43,040 nt of DNA from Gammaproteobacteria bacterium (lineage in GTDB: Bacteria > Pseudomonadota > Gammaproteobacteria > Steroidobacterales > PWYM01). The notes beneath the pieces were generated by a model, which did no database searches, was not told the origin of the DNA, and saw only the letters and a program-made list of their open reading frames with translations. Both the position numbers and the translations under genes were made by a program. Location: assembly GCA_007693855.1 (NCBI GenBank), contig RECU01000024.1:1-43040 (forward strand), written 5' to 3'. This document shows, piece by piece, positions 33,155 through 42,450 of the stretch (position 1 is its first letter; every line of letters begins with the position of its first letter).

Positions 33155-34786
33155 TTATCCTTCCAGCCGGTACTCCGCGAACCTCTCCCTCAGCGTGAGC
33201 TTGGAGATCTTGCCGGTGGCGGTCAGCGGCATGTCCTCGATGAACTCCACGGCATCGGGAATCATCCAGCGGGCCACCTTGCCCTCGAACGCCGCGAGGA
33301 TCTCCTCGGCCGAGGGCTGAGCGCCGGCCGCCGGCACCACCAGCAGCAGCGGGCGCTCGTCCCACTTCGGATGCGCCACGCCGATCACCGCGGCGCGCGA
33401 GACCGCCGGATGCGACACGGCGATATTCTCCAGCTCGATCGAACTGATCCACTCGCCGCCGGACTTGATGACATCCTTGGTGCGGTCGGTGATGGTCATG
33501 TAGCCGCGCGGGTCGATGGTGGCGACATCGCCGGTGTCGAACCAGCCCTCGGCGTCGTGCGCCGCACTCTCACCTTCCATGCGGTAATAGCTGCTGGCTA
33601 CCCACGGCCCGCGCACCTTCAGTGCTCCGAAGGCCTTGCCATCCCAGGGCAGCGCCTGGCCGTCCGGCCCGACGATCTTCATCTCCACGCCATACACCGG
33701 CTGCCCCTGGCTTGCGCGCAGGCGATCGCGCGCCTCGCGCGGCAGGCTGTCGTAGTCCGGCGGCGGGGTGTTGTAGGTGCCCAGGGGGCTCAGCTCGGTC
33801 ATGCCCCAGGCGTGGTGGGTCCACACGCCATGGCGCTGTTCGAATTGCTCCATCATCGACAGCGGGCAGGCCGAGCCGCCAACCACCGTGCGCTTGAGCG
33901 TCTTCAGGCGTCGCCCGGCCTGCTCGAGAAACTCCAGCAGGCCCTGCCAGACGGTCGGCACGCCCAGCGCCACGGTGACCGCTTCCTCGTCCATCAGGTT
34001 GGCGAGCGTCTCGCCATCGCCCATCTTCGGGCCGGGCATCACGAGCTTTGCGCCCACCATCAGCGCCGAGTAGGGAATGCTCCAGGCGTTGACGTGGAAC
34101 ATCGGCACCACCGGCAGCACCACCTCGCGGGCCGAGAGGTTCATCGCATCCGGCAGCCCACAGGCCCAGGAGATCAGCACCATCGCCCGGTGGCTGTAGA
34201 GCACGCCCTTCGGATGCCCGGTGGTGCCCGAGGTGTAGCACAGCGAGGCGGCCGCGCGCTCGTCGAGCGCCGGCCATGCGAAATCCTCGTCGGCCCCGGC
34301 CAGCAGGGTCTCGTAGCAGAGCAGCTCGAGCCCGTCGGCCGCCGGCATGGCCGCTTCGCTGCAGAGCACGATCACCTGTTCGAGCGTGGGCAGCTGCGGG
34401 CGCAGCTTGGCGACCAGCGGCAGGAACATCGGGTCGATCACCAGCACCCGATCTTCGGCGTGGTTGACGATCCAGGCCAGCTGCTCGGCGAACAGTCGCG
34501 GATTGATGGTGTGACATATCGCGCCCGAGCAGGCCACGCCGTAGTACACCTCCATGTGCCGGTAGTCGTTCCAGGCCAGCGTGGCGACGCGGTCGCCAGG
34601 GCCGATGCCCAGGCCGGCCAGGACCGAGGCCAGGCGCCGGGCACGGGCGAAGCACTCCCGATAGGTGTAGCGATGCCGCGGCGACTCGGCCGTGACCGAG
34701 ACAATCTCCTGGTGGCCATGTATCCGCTCGGCATGCTCGAGCACCGAGGTGATCGTCAGTGCACCGTCCATCATCAAACCTTGCAT
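33155..34786 (-). CDS. AMP-forming fatty-acid-CoA ligase (AlkK/FadD-like)
   Basis: A 543-residue member of the ANL superfamily. Motifs in order: the P-loop [49 protein letters not shown] split around residues 230-265, [46 protein letters not shown] and the catalytic Lys tail [17 protein letters not shown]. These fit medium/long-chain acyl-CoA ligases that activate a fatty acid via acyl-adenylate in the cytosol. ATG 34786 is two bases after the CapA-like gene, so it is the third gene of an operon with a TonB receptor. A longer frame is an overlap with that neighbour. Confidence 0.85.
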   Translation of the reverse strand: MQGLMMDGALTITSVLEHAERIHGHQEIVSVTAESPRHRYTYRECFARARRLASVLAGLGIGPGDRVATLAWNDYRHMEVYYGVACSGAICHTINPRLFAEQLAWIVNHAEDRVLVIDPMFLPLVAKLRPQLPTLEQVIVLCSEAAMPAADGLELLCYETLLAGADEDFAWPALDERAAASLCYTSGTTGHPKGVLYSHRAMVLISWACGLPDAMNLSAREVVLPVVPMFHVNAWSIPYSALMVGAKLVMPGPKMGDGETLANLMDEEAVTVALGVPTVWQGLLEFLEQAGRRLKTLKRTVVGGSACPLSMMEQFEQRHGVWTHHAWGMTELSPLGTYNTPPPDYDSLPREARDRLRASQGQPVYGVEMKIVGPDGQALPWDGKAFGALKVRGPWVASSYYRMEGESAAHDAEGWFDTGDVATIDPRGYMTITDRTKDVIKSGGEWISSIELENIAVSHPAVSRAAVIGVAHPKWDERPLLLVVPAAGAQPSAEEILAAFEGKVARWMIPDAVEFIEDMPLTATGKISKLTLRERFAEYRLEG

Positions 34787-34788
34787 CG

Positions 34789-36204
34789 CTATGTTCCCCC
34801 TGAAAGATCGATCACGCCGCGACCGCGCTGCCAGCGCAGCTGTGTGCCGAAAGCGGCGGAGAGTTCGGCGAGTTCCTCGATGATCCTGCGCCCATCCTCG
34901 GCGGTGGCGAGCAGTGGGCGGCCACGCACGCTGCGCGGCTGTTCCGGGCCGAGACTGATCGGGTGGAGCTCGATGGCCGCCAGGCGTCCGTCGCGCCACA
35001 CCGGCAGCGCAACCACCGACTCCCAGTAACCGCGCTTGTCCCGGAAGCTGTAGAGCGGGTGCTCGCCGCGCGCGTCGTTGAATGCGCCCACGCCGGTCAC
35101 GTCGTCGAGTCCCAGCAGCGCAAAGGTGTCCGCGGGCAGCCGCTGCGTGGTCTCGTTCTGAAAGATGAAGTTGCCGAGGCTGTAGAACACCGGGCGGCCG
35201 CGGTAGAGCTCGATGCCGCGCAGCACGTGTGGGCCATGGCCGACCACGACGTCTGCGCCCGCATCGATCATGGCGTGGGCGAACTCGCGCAGAAACGCCG
35301 GCACCTCGTGGCGCAGGCCATCGGTCTCGTGCGCATGCACCGAAACGACCACCAGGTCGGCCTGCCGACGGGCATCCGCCACCAGTCGGGCAAATGCCGC
35401 GACATCGCCCGGGTGAGCGGTCGAGCCGGTGCGCGGCTGATCGCCGCGACGGAATTCCCGACCGAGCAGGCGCAGCCGATCCTCGCCGAGCAGTACCGTG
35501 GGCTCGAAGCCGCCCGGCCGGTTGACGGGTTCCAGGCGTCGGCCGTCCTGGGTGGTGAACAGGCCGAGCGACTCGGCGGTCTCGCGCAACGCCTCGAACC
35601 GTGGGCTGTCCAGTTCGTGCCACACCTGATGGCGCAGCGTGCTCACCCCGGGGCGGGGCAGGTGATCCTCCAGCGCGCTGCCGGCGCGCATGAAGGCCGG
35701 ATAGGTGGCGGTGGTCGCGATCAGTGCGATGCGCGCCGCGCGGGTTTCGAGGAACCGTGGCTCGCGCGCGATCCGCTCGCTGGCCCCGGTGCCGGCGTAC
35801 ACGATGCCGGCGGCGTCCAGCGCCCGCTGGGTGGCGAACATGCCGTCCTCACCCCAGTCGAGGGCGTGGTTGTTGGCGGTGCTGGCAAGATCGATGCCCA
35901 TCCAGGCGAGCTCGTCGGCCATCGCCGGTGAGCCGCGCAGATGGATGCCGCCGCTTTGTGCGGCGGGCGGCATTTCATGGTCGTGCAGGTTCAGCTCGAG
36001 ATTGGTGAACGCGGCATCGGCGCCGCGCAGCAGTTCGACGAGCCCGAGAAACCCGGGCTCGTCGTAGGCCTGCAGGCTGCGCGTGATGATGCTGTCGCCG
36101 GTCAGGGCCAGCGAGGTGTTTTCCAGCGGCGCCCGGTGCTGGGCGGACACCGGCACTGCCAGTGCCAGTGTCAGCGCCAGCAGACTCCGAAGTGAGGATT
36201 TCAC
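34789..36204 (-). CDS. CapA/PGA_cap family metallophosphatase-like protein
   Basis: A 471-residue secreted protein with a signal peptide (SLRSLLALTLALAVPVSAQ). CapA-domain motifs: LALTGDSIITRSL, ADAAFTNLELNLHD, GSPAMADELAWMGIDLASTANNHALDWGEDGM, LVVVSVHAHETDGLRH, ADVVVGHGPHVLRGIELYRGRPVFYSLGNFIFQ. The Asp, Asn and His residues make a calcineurin-type metal site. Related proteins act in poly-gamma-glutamate capsule metabolism, but many members serve other pathways. GTG 36204, 11 bases after the receptor stop and with AGGG upstream, is the likely start. As middle gene of a receptor-CapA-ligase operon, it may process an imported substrate in the periplasm; that is inference. Confidence 0.8.
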   Translation of the reverse strand: MKSSLRSLLALTLALAVPVSAQHRAPLENTSLALTGDSIITRSLQAYDEPGFLGLVELLRGADAAFTNLELNLHDHEMPPAAQSGGIHLRGSPAMADELAWMGIDLASTANNHALDWGEDGMFATQRALDAAGIVYAGTGASERIAREPRFLETRAARIALIATTATYPAFMRAGSALEDHLPRPGVSTLRHQVWHELDSPRFEALRETAESLGLFTTQDGRRLEPVNRPGGFEPTVLLGEDRLRLLGREFRRGDQPRTGSTAHPGDVAAFARLVADARRQADLVVVSVHAHETDGLRHEVPAFLREFAHAMIDAGADVVVGHGPHVLRGIELYRGRPVFYSLGNFIFQNETTQRLPADTFALLGLDDVTGVGAFNDARGEHPLYSFRDKRGYWESVVALPVWRDGRLAAIELHPISLGPEQPRSVRGRPLLATAEDGRRIIEELAELSAAFGTQLRWQRGRGVIDLSGGT

Positions 36205-36215
36205 AGACACCCTGC

Positions 36216-38429
36216 TCAGAAGTCGTAGCGCAGTTCGACCCCGTAGGTGCGCGGGTCGTTGTACTTCGCCCACTGGTTGCCCAGGAAGTCACGCCCGCGG
36301 CGGATGAAGGCGTCGCGGTCGAACAGGTTGTTGCCCCAGAGCGAGACGCTCCAGTTGCCGTCGGCCGGGTACCAGGTCGCCCGCGCATTCACCTGGTTAC
36401 GGCTCTCGAGCCGGTCGAGCGGCTGGTTCTGCGGCTGCTGGAAGGAGCTTGCGCGATAGCTGAACTCGCCGTACAGCGCGAGCTCGCCCGGCGCGAAGTC
36501 CAGCGAGTAGTCCACCGACAGCGAGCCGGTGGTGCGTGGCGCGGACTGCAGGCGGTTGCCGTCGAGATCGACGCCCGGGCCGCCGCCGTCGGGGAAGGCA
36601 CGGTATTTGGCGTCCACCAGGCCGAGATTGGCGGCAAGCGTGAGCCTGTCCGCCGGGCGTGCCAGCACGCTCAGCTCCACGCCGCGTGCCCGGGCGCGCG
36701 CGGCGTTGGTCAACGCGAAGACGCTGGTGCCCGACGGCAGCTGCACGCTCTGGAACACCTGGTGATCCTTGTAGTCGGCAGTGAACACGGCGGCCTCGAA
36801 GGACACGATGCCGAGATCGCTCTTGATGCCAAGCTCCCAGGCCTTGACGGTTTCGTCCTCGAAGGCGAAGCCGGCGGCGGCCTGGCCCACGTTGAGGAAA
36901 TCGAGGTTCCAGCCGCCGCTCTTGAAGCCGGTGGAATACTTGGCGTAGAGGTTGACCGCATCGGTCAGGGCGTACTGCAGGCCAAGGCTCGGGGTGAAGG
37001 CGCTGTCCTTGCGCTCGTCGGTGAAATCGCGGACCACGGCGATCCGGAAGCCGCCACTGAGCGAGCCGTCGAGGTCGTAGTAGAGGTCTTTCTTCTCGTC
37101 GGTGTAGCGCAGGCCGACGTTCAGCGTCAGCCGCTCGGTGAGGTCGTAGTCCAGCGAGGCGAACAGCGCCCAGGAGCGCGTGTCGATCTGGCCGATGGCA
37201 GGGTTCACGCTGCCGGCGACGAGGCCGAAGGCGGGGCCTACCGGAAACCGTGCACCGCCCGGCACCGGTACCACCGTGTCCATGTCCTGGCCGATCACGG
37301 CACGGCGATTGCTCTTGGCGGTCTCGTCCAGGTAGTAGATGCCGGCGAGCCAGCGCACGGCACCGTCATCGGGCGAGGCCAGGCGCAGTTCCTCGGAGAA
37401 CTGCCGGAAGCGTTCCTGGTAGTTCACCCAGAGGATGTCGGCCGGGCTGTAGTCGGAGTCGTTCTGGCGTTCCTGGTCGGTATCGCGCCAGGCGCTGATC
37501 GAGGTCAGCCCCAGCCCGTTGTCGAACTGGTAATCCACCGTGAGGCTGGCGCCCCAGAGCGTCACGTCCTCGAACGACGGGGTGTTGTTGTTGACCACGC
37601 GCGGGCTGCGCGGGATGCCGTCGGCCGGCGTATCGAAGAAGTCGGTCAGCGGTTCACCGGTGACGATGAGGTCCTGTTCGATGTTGGCGTAATCGGCGTG
37701 CAGGTCGATGGTCAGCGCATCGGTGGGCATGAAGCTCAGCTGCCCGCGCAGGCTGGCGCGGTCGATGCCGTCGAGATCACTGCCGTCGAAGAGATTGCGG
37801 GTGAAGCCATCGCGGGATTCCCAGGAGGCGCCAAGCTTGCCGCCGACCCGCTCGCCGAGGGGGCCGCTGGCGCTGGCCTGGAGTTCGTAGAGCCCGCCGT
37901 TGCCGGCGCCGGCCATCACGTAGCCGGCGAACTCGTCACCCGGCGGCCGGGTGACGATGTTGACCGCCCCGGAGACGGTATTGCGCCCGAACAGGTGGCC
38001 CTGCGGTCCACGCAGTACCTCGACGCGCTGGACATCGAACAGCGGCACGCCCAGTGCCTGGGGCTGGCCGATGTAGACGCCGTCGATGTAGACACCGGCG
38101 CGGGTCTCGAAACCGATGTTGCGGCCACCGCCGCCCACGCCGCGGATGGCGATGTTGTTGTAGCCCTGGACCTTCTCGAAGGAGAAGTTCGGCACCAGCT
38201 GCTGCATGCCCTCGAGGGTGCGGGCGCGGGTCTTGTCCAGCGCGTCCTCGCCGATCACGGACATCGAAATCGGCACATCGATCAGCACCTGCTGGCGGCG
38301 CTGGGCGGAGACCACGATTTCTTCCAGCATGCCCCCGGCAGCGGGCTGGGCCATGGCCACGGGCAGGCCGGCCGGCGAGGCGAGCGCGAGCAGGATCGCG
38401 CTCGAGAGGGCGTGACGACGTGACAGCAT
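36216..38429 (-). CDS. TonB-dependent receptor
   Basis: A 737-residue outer-membrane receptor with signal peptide (HALSSAILLALASPAGLPVAMAQ), TonB-box-like MLEEIVVSAQRRQQ, plug (DVPISMSVIGEDAL, VPNFSFEKVQGYNNIAIRGVG, VEVLRGPQGHLFGRNTVSGAVNIVT) and a complete barrel that ends with YGVELRYDF, the terminal Phe needed for outer-membrane assembly. ATG 38429 is the first Met before the signal. It heads a probable operon with the CapA-like protein and acyl-CoA ligase. The ligand is unknown; the ligase suggests a compound with a carboxylic acid or acyl group. Confidence 0.87.
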   Translation of the reverse strand: MLSRRHALSSAILLALASPAGLPVAMAQPAAGGMLEEIVVSAQRRQQVLIDVPISMSVIGEDALDKTRARTLEGMQQLVPNFSFEKVQGYNNIAIRGVGGGGRNIGFETRAGVYIDGVYIGQPQALGVPLFDVQRVEVLRGPQGHLFGRNTVSGAVNIVTRPPGDEFAGYVMAGAGNGGLYELQASASGPLGERVGGKLGASWESRDGFTRNLFDGSDLDGIDRASLRGQLSFMPTDALTIDLHADYANIEQDLIVTGEPLTDFFDTPADGIPRSPRVVNNNTPSFEDVTLWGASLTVDYQFDNGLGLTSISAWRDTDQERQNDSDYSPADILWVNYQERFRQFSEELRLASPDDGAVRWLAGIYYLDETAKSNRRAVIGQDMDTVVPVPGGARFPVGPAFGLVAGSVNPAIGQIDTRSWALFASLDYDLTERLTLNVGLRYTDEKKDLYYDLDGSLSGGFRIAVVRDFTDERKDSAFTPSLGLQYALTDAVNLYAKYSTGFKSGGWNLDFLNVGQAAAGFAFEDETVKAWELGIKSDLGIVSFEAAVFTADYKDHQVFQSVQLPSGTSVFALTNAARARARGVELSVLARPADRLTLAANLGLVDAKYRAFPDGGGPGVDLDGNRLQSAPRTTGSLSVDYSLDFAPGELALYGEFSYRASSFQQPQNQPLDRLESRNQVNARATWYPADGNWSVSLWGNNLFDRDAFIRRGRDFLGNQWAKYNDPRTYGVELRYDF

Positions 38430-38449
38430 GGTGGTTCTCCCCGAATGGA

Positions 38450-39481
38450 TTAGGTGGTGATGACCTGAGGCAGATCGGCGGCGGCGGCGTCGAGCACCTT
38501 GCGATAGGCGGGCAGCACCTGCGCGCCGCCGGTATGCAGGAACACGACGCGCTGATGGCTGGTGAATTCCCCCTGGCGGATGCGGCCGATGAGCCCGGCC
38601 ATGCCTTTGCCGGAATACACCGGGTCGAGCAGCACGCCTTCGGTGCGGGCGGTGAGCACGATGGCCTCCAGCGTCCGCTCGTCCGGGACGCCATAGCCGG
38701 GGCCGACGTAGCCGGCATCCACCAGCACCTCGTCCGGCGTGATCCCGGCTGGGCAGCCGGCCCAGGTGGCCGTGTCCCGCGCAAGCTTCAGCACGTTCGC
38801 ATGCTGGCGTTCGTGGGGTGCCCGGACACTGATGCCGAGCACCGGAAAGCCGAGCCGGTAGTGGCTGACGCCGACCACCAGGCCGGCCTGGGTCCCGGCA
38901 CTGCCGGAGCCGTGGACCAGGCAGTCGATCACCAGCCCCTGCTCGCGTGCCTGGTCGGCCAGCTCCAGCGCGGCGGTGACATAGCCCAGCGCACCGACCG
39001 GATTGGAGCCGCCGCCCGGGATGATGTAGGGCCGCCGGCCCTCGGCTCGCAGTTGCTCGGCGAGCTCGACCATGGCGGCGGCCATGTCGGTGCCCCCGGG
39101 GCGGTACTGCAGTTCGGCGCCGAACAGCCGATCGAGCAGGACGTTGCCGTTGCCGGCGTAGTCCTCGTCGGTGTCGGCGATCCGCTCTTCCAGGATCACG
39201 TGGCAGGCCAGGCCCAGCGAGGCGGCCACGGCTGCGGTCTGGCGGGCGTGGTTGGACTGCACGGCGCCCTGGGTGATCAGCGTATCGGCGCCCTGGGCCT
39301 GGGCGTCGGCGACCAGGAACTCCAGCTTGCGCATCTTGTTGCCGCCCCCGGCCATGCCGGTGCAGTCGTCACGCTTGACCCAGATCTCCGGCCCACCGAG
39401 CAGGCGGCTCAGCCGCGGCAGCGGATGCAGCGGGGTGGGGAGCTGCGCCAGGCGCAGGCGGGGAAAGCGGGCGATCTGCAT
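38450..39481 (-). CDS. cuyA: L-cysteate sulfo-lyase/D-cysteine desulfhydrase family PLP enzyme
   Basis: A 343-residue fold-type II PLP enzyme. ARFPRLRLAQLPTPLHPLPRL, WVKRDDCTGMAGGGNKMRKLEFL (PLP Lys49), TQGAVQSNHARQTAAVAA, IPGGGSNPVGALGYV, GSGSAGTQAGL, DYxxGYG-like GYVGPGYGVP and LLDPVYSGKGMAGLI follow the ACC deaminase/DcyD group. The opening FPR...LPTPL and the phosphate loop resemble CuyA, which splits L-cysteate to pyruvate, ammonia and sulfite; DcyD splits D-cysteine. Sequence reading cannot separate the two. Divergent from a LysR regulator, which probably controls it. Confidence 0.75.
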   Translation of the reverse strand: MQIARFPRLRLAQLPTPLHPLPRLSRLLGGPEIWVKRDDCTGMAGGGNKMRKLEFLVADAQAQGADTLITQGAVQSNHARQTAAVAASLGLACHVILEERIADTDEDYAGNGNVLLDRLFGAELQYRPGGTDMAAAMVELAEQLRAEGRRPYIIPGGGSNPVGALGYVTAALELADQAREQGLVIDCLVHGSGSAGTQAGLVVGVSHYRLGFPVLGISVRAPHERQHANVLKLARDTATWAGCPAGITPDEVLVDAGYVGPGYGVPDERTLEAIVLTARTEGVLLDPVYSGKGMAGLIGRIRQGEFTSHQRVVFLHTGGAQVLPAYRKVLDAAAADLPQVITT

Positions 39482-39540
39482 ACCGGCTCCGGGTCGATGT
39501 CACGAGACAGTCACGCTAGCAGCGCCGCTGAGTTCCACCT

Positions 39541-39575
39541 AGCCAATACCGAAAATACCACCCATAATCCTGGCT
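39541..39575. promoter_or_regulatory. Candidate LysR-type operator in the cuyA/LysR divergent region
   Basis: AGCCA (39541-39545) and TGGCT (39571-39575) are short inverted arms, and AATACC repeats at 39545 and 39554. They abut the LysR ATG at 39577, in the 95-bp space between divergent genes where LysR regulators normally bind. The arms are short, so this is tentative. Confidence 0.3.
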
Positions 39576-39576
39576 T

Positions 39577-40515
39577 ATGGCAGATCGTAACTCCCCGCCC
39601 GATCTCAACCTGCTGAGGGTGTTCGACGCGATCATGGGCGAGGGCAGCCTCACGCGCGCGGCCGAGCGCCTCGATCGCTCACAGCCGGCGATCAGCCTGG
39701 CCCTGGGGAAGCTGCGGCGGCTGACCGGCGACCCCCTGTTCGAGCCCCACGGCCGGGGCATGCGCCCGACGCGCCGCGCGCTGGAGATGCGTGAGGGCGT
39801 GCGCCGCGTGCTGGAGCAGAGCGAGCAGCTGCTCGTCAGCCAGCCGCGTTTCGATCCGGCCACCAGCGACCGCGAGTTCCACCTCGTGCTGCATGAATAT
39901 GCCGACCTGCTGGTGCTGCCGCGGCTGGTCACCATGCTCGCCTCGCTGGGCTCGTCCATCCGCCTGCGGCTGCACCCCTGGACCGCGGATACGCCCGAGG
40001 CCCTGCGCACGGGCGAGGTGGATCTGTGTTTCGATGCCATGCCGAGCAGCGAGCCGCGGGTGACCTGTGAACTGGTGGTGCGCGAGCCCTATGTGGTCAT
40101 CCTGCGTGCGGATCATCCTGCGGCCACCGCGCCCATGACGCTGCAGCGCTACCTTGCGCTGGAACACGTCTCGCTTGCCTGGCCGGCCGGGCACCAGCCG
40201 TTCATCGACAACTGGCTGATGAGCCACGGTCATCGGCGACGCGTGCGCATGCGGGTGTTTTCGCTGTCGGTGCTCAAGGCGCTGGTGTCCTCGAGCGACC
40301 TGATCTGCGCGCTGCCGCGCGGTCTCGCCGGGCAGTTTACTGATCACACGGCCTACGTGGTGCAGCCGGCGCCGTTCCTCGAAGTGGAGTTCTGCGGCTA
40401 TCTCAAGTGGCGCGATTCGATGCGTGCGGAGGCCGGCCACCGCTGGCTGATCGGCACGTTCCGGGAGGTGCTCGCCGCCACCCGCGCCGCCGCCAGGATG
40501 CCGGCATCCGCTTGA
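39577..40515 (+). CDS. LysR family transcriptional regulator
   Basis: A 312-residue regulator. The N-terminal winged HTH is classic: DLNLLRVFDAIMGEGSLTRAAERLDRSQPAISLALGKLRRLTGDPLFEPHGRGMRPTRRA broken over residues 9-68. The C-terminal half is a periplasmic-binding-like co-inducer domain (LVLHEYADLLVLPRLVTMLA, GEVDLCFDAMP, VVILRADHP). It starts 95 bp from the divergent PLP lyase gene, the usual arrangement for a LysR regulator and its target. Inducer unknown. Confidence 0.88.
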   Translation: MADRNSPPDLNLLRVFDAIMGEGSLTRAAERLDRSQPAISLALGKLRRLTGDPLFEPHGRGMRPTRRALEMREGVRRVLEQSEQLLVSQPRFDPATSDREFHLVLHEYADLLVLPRLVTMLASLGSSIRLRLHPWTADTPEALRTGEVDLCFDAMPSSEPRVTCELVVREPYVVILRADHPAATAPMTLQRYLALEHVSLAWPAGHQPFIDNWLMSHGHRRRVRMRVFSLSVLKALVSSSDLICALPRGLAGQFTDHTAYVVQPAPFLEVEFCGYLKWRDSMRAEAGHRWLIGTFREVLAATRAAARMPASA

Positions 40516-40571
40516 CGCCGCCGGCCAGCGCGTGCAACCGTCGCGCGCTCCAGACCCACCGGAACCGCGCC

Positions 40572-41648
40572 ATGAACTCACCCCGCAACGTCTTGCCTGC
40601 CCTGGTACTGGCTCTGTTTGCCGCCACCGCGACGGCTGTCGCCGCCGACTGGGAGACCATCGAGCCGGGCGGTGAGACCGTCTGTTCCCAGGGCACACCG
40701 TTTCGCTTCTACGTGCGCGAGGCCGATCCGCAGCGGTTGCTGATTTTCTTCAACGGCGGCGGGGCCTGCTACTCGGCCGAGACCTGCGCCGTCGGTCGTG
40801 AGGGTGATGCGCCGACCTATCGGGTGGATGCCACGGCGGAGTGGGGCAACGATCCGCGCGTGCACTCGGGCGTGTTCGATCTGGCCCATCCGGAGAACCC
40901 GCTGCGGGAGTGGTCGCAGGTGTTCGTGTCGTACTGCACGGGCGATGTGCACCTCGGCGACGCCGAGCAGGTCTATGTCCGCGAGGATGGCAGCGAGTTC
41001 ACCCTCCAGCACCGCGGCATGGTCAACGCCCGCGTGGCGCTGGAACACGTGTTCGAACGCTTCGCCGCGCCGGGCAAGGTGATGGTCGCCGGCGGCAGCG
41101 CGGGCGCGATCGCCTCGCCGGTGATGCTAGCGGAAGTGGCCGACGCCTATCCCGATGCCCGCCTGCTGCATTTCGCCGGCGGCGGCTTCGGCTATCGCAT
41201 GCCCCCGCCCGTGCAGCTGTGGCGTCACTGGGGCACGATCGACGCACTGCGCGGCCCGGTCGCGGCCGGCGGCTTCACCGAGGAGACCATGACGCTGGTC
41301 GATCCCTACCTGGCCGTGGGCAAGGCGTTGCCGGAGGTCACCTTCCACATCTTCGACCATGCCTACGACGCCATCCAGGAAGGCTGGCAGCGCCTGCTCG
41401 GCTACCCCGCCGACCTGCTGCCCGGACTGGATGCAAATCTCGCGGACCTGCGCGAGACGCTCCCCAACGTGCGAAGCTTCGTGGCCCGCGGCGAGTTCCA
41501 CACGCTGCTGCGCTACGATGAGCTGTATGCCCACGTGACCAATGGTGTCCGGGCGGTCGACTGGGTGGCTGCCATTGCGCGGGGCGAGGCGGTCGAGGAC
41601 GTGCACTGCGGTGAGCCTGCGCACTGCCGGAGTCTGCCCTCAGAGTGA
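40572..41648 (+). CDS. Secreted pectinacetylesterase-like alpha/beta hydrolase
   Basis: A 358-residue protein with a signal peptide (VLPALVLALFAATATAVAA). The oxyanion segment LLIFFNGGGACYSAETC, the acceptor region VFVSYCTGDVHLGD and the nucleophile GGSAGAIASPVM (Ser in GGSAG) match the pectinacetylesterase/Notum family, with GEFHTLLRYDELY likely giving the catalytic His. The four or more Cys residues suggest disulfides and extracytoplasmic location. ATG 40572 is chosen for the signal peptide. These enzymes remove acetyl or acyl groups from polymers or other esters; the substrate is unknown. Confidence 0.8.
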   Translation: MNSPRNVLPALVLALFAATATAVAADWETIEPGGETVCSQGTPFRFYVREADPQRLLIFFNGGGACYSAETCAVGREGDAPTYRVDATAEWGNDPRVHSGVFDLAHPENPLREWSQVFVSYCTGDVHLGDAEQVYVREDGSEFTLQHRGMVNARVALEHVFERFAAPGKVMVAGGSAGAIASPVMLAEVADAYPDARLLHFAGGGFGYRMPPPVQLWRHWGTIDALRGPVAAGGFTEETMTLVDPYLAVGKALPEVTFHIFDHAYDAIQEGWQRLLGYPADLLPGLDANLADLRETLPNVRSFVARGEFHTLLRYDELYAHVTNGVRAVDWVAAIARGEAVEDVHCGEPAHCRSLPSE

Positions 41649-41692
41649 GGGCGCGCCGCTGCGCACGGTGAGCTTGCCGCGTCGCCGCGGTA

Positions 41693-42412
41693 TCAGCCTG
41701 CCCGGGCGGTCGCGACTGTCGCCTGCACAAGCAGATCGAGCGTATCGAGCACCGGCAGTGCGGGCGCTGAGGCGGGCGTGGGCGCCGGCAGCACCGAGAG
41801 CTCCGAGCAGGCCACCAGCAGGGCGTCGGCGCCGTCCTCCGCCAGTGCGGCGGCCACCTGGTGATAGTCGCGGGCCAGGGCTTCCAGCGGTCGGCCCGCC
41901 TTGACGCCGCGGATGACCTCCAGCAGCCGACGCTGCCCGGCCTCGGCCGGATAATGGAGCTGGAACCCGGCGTCGCCCAGGCGTGCGTCGAACAGACCGA
42001 CCCGCTGCACGGCAATCGAGCCGAGCAGCCCGACGCGGACCGGGCGAGGTGAGCACGCGCTCAACGCCGACGCCGTCAACGCCACCACGTCCAGCACCGG
42101 CACCTCGACGGCGCCGCGCACGGCCGGCAGGTACCAGTGCGCGGTATTGCAGGGGATGACCAGTAACTCCGCACCGGCGCTCACCAGTCCGCGCGCCATC
42201 GCGGCCAGCGTGGGCGAGGGGTCCTCGCCGTCACCATCGATCAGCGCACGAATGCGCGAGGGCACCTTGGGGTTGTTGTCCACCAGCAGGCGCAGGTGGT
42301 CGGCGTCGTCGTCGGCCGGGGTGGCCGCGATCACCCGCCGCATGAATTCGACGGTAGCCTCCGGGCCCATGCCGCCGAGTACGCCAATGGTCTTGTCGCT
42401 GCGCGTGTTCAT
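41693..42412 (-). CDS. Aspartate/glutamate racemase family protein
   Basis: A 239-residue enzyme: KTIGVLGGMGPEATVEFMRRVIAATPADDDADHLRLLVDNNPKVPSR is the N-domain, with the two catalytic cysteines in LLVIPCNTAHW (Cys88) and LLVACSELSVL (Cys202). It fits cofactor-independent aspartate racemases (YgeA/RacX type) that interconvert L- and D-amino acids. ATG 42412 gives the family start; a TTG at 42430 with AGGA upstream would add six residues. It follows efpL on the same strand. Confidence 0.85.
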   Translation of the reverse strand: MNTRSDKTIGVLGGMGPEATVEFMRRVIAATPADDDADHLRLLVDNNPKVPSRIRALIDGDGEDPSPTLAAMARGLVSAGAELLVIPCNTAHWYLPAVRGAVEVPVLDVVALTASALSACSPRPVRVGLLGSIAVQRVGLFDARLGDAGFQLHYPAEAGQRRLLEVIRGVKAGRPLEALARDYHQVAAALAEDGADALLVACSELSVLPAPTPASAPALPVLDTLDLLVQATVATARAG

Positions 42413-42450
42413 GGTGGAAGCGTAATTCAATTTTCCTGCCGCTTCGCCTG

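Noticed and set aside
32900-35029. 709-codon plus-strand frame across the acyl-CoA ligase
   Set aside because: Arg/His/Gly-rich shadow that crosses hipA, the ligase and the CapA-like gene; no domain seen.
36162-38423. 753-codon open frame on the plus strand opposite the TonB receptor
   Set aside because: It mirrors the receptor's codons in GC-rich DNA, has no recognisable domains, and the minus-strand frame has plug and barrel motifs with a proper signal peptide.
41677-41690. CCGCG-TCGC-CGCGG hairpin between convergent genes
   Set aside because: Only five GC pairs and no T-run; expected by chance in such GC-rich DNA.
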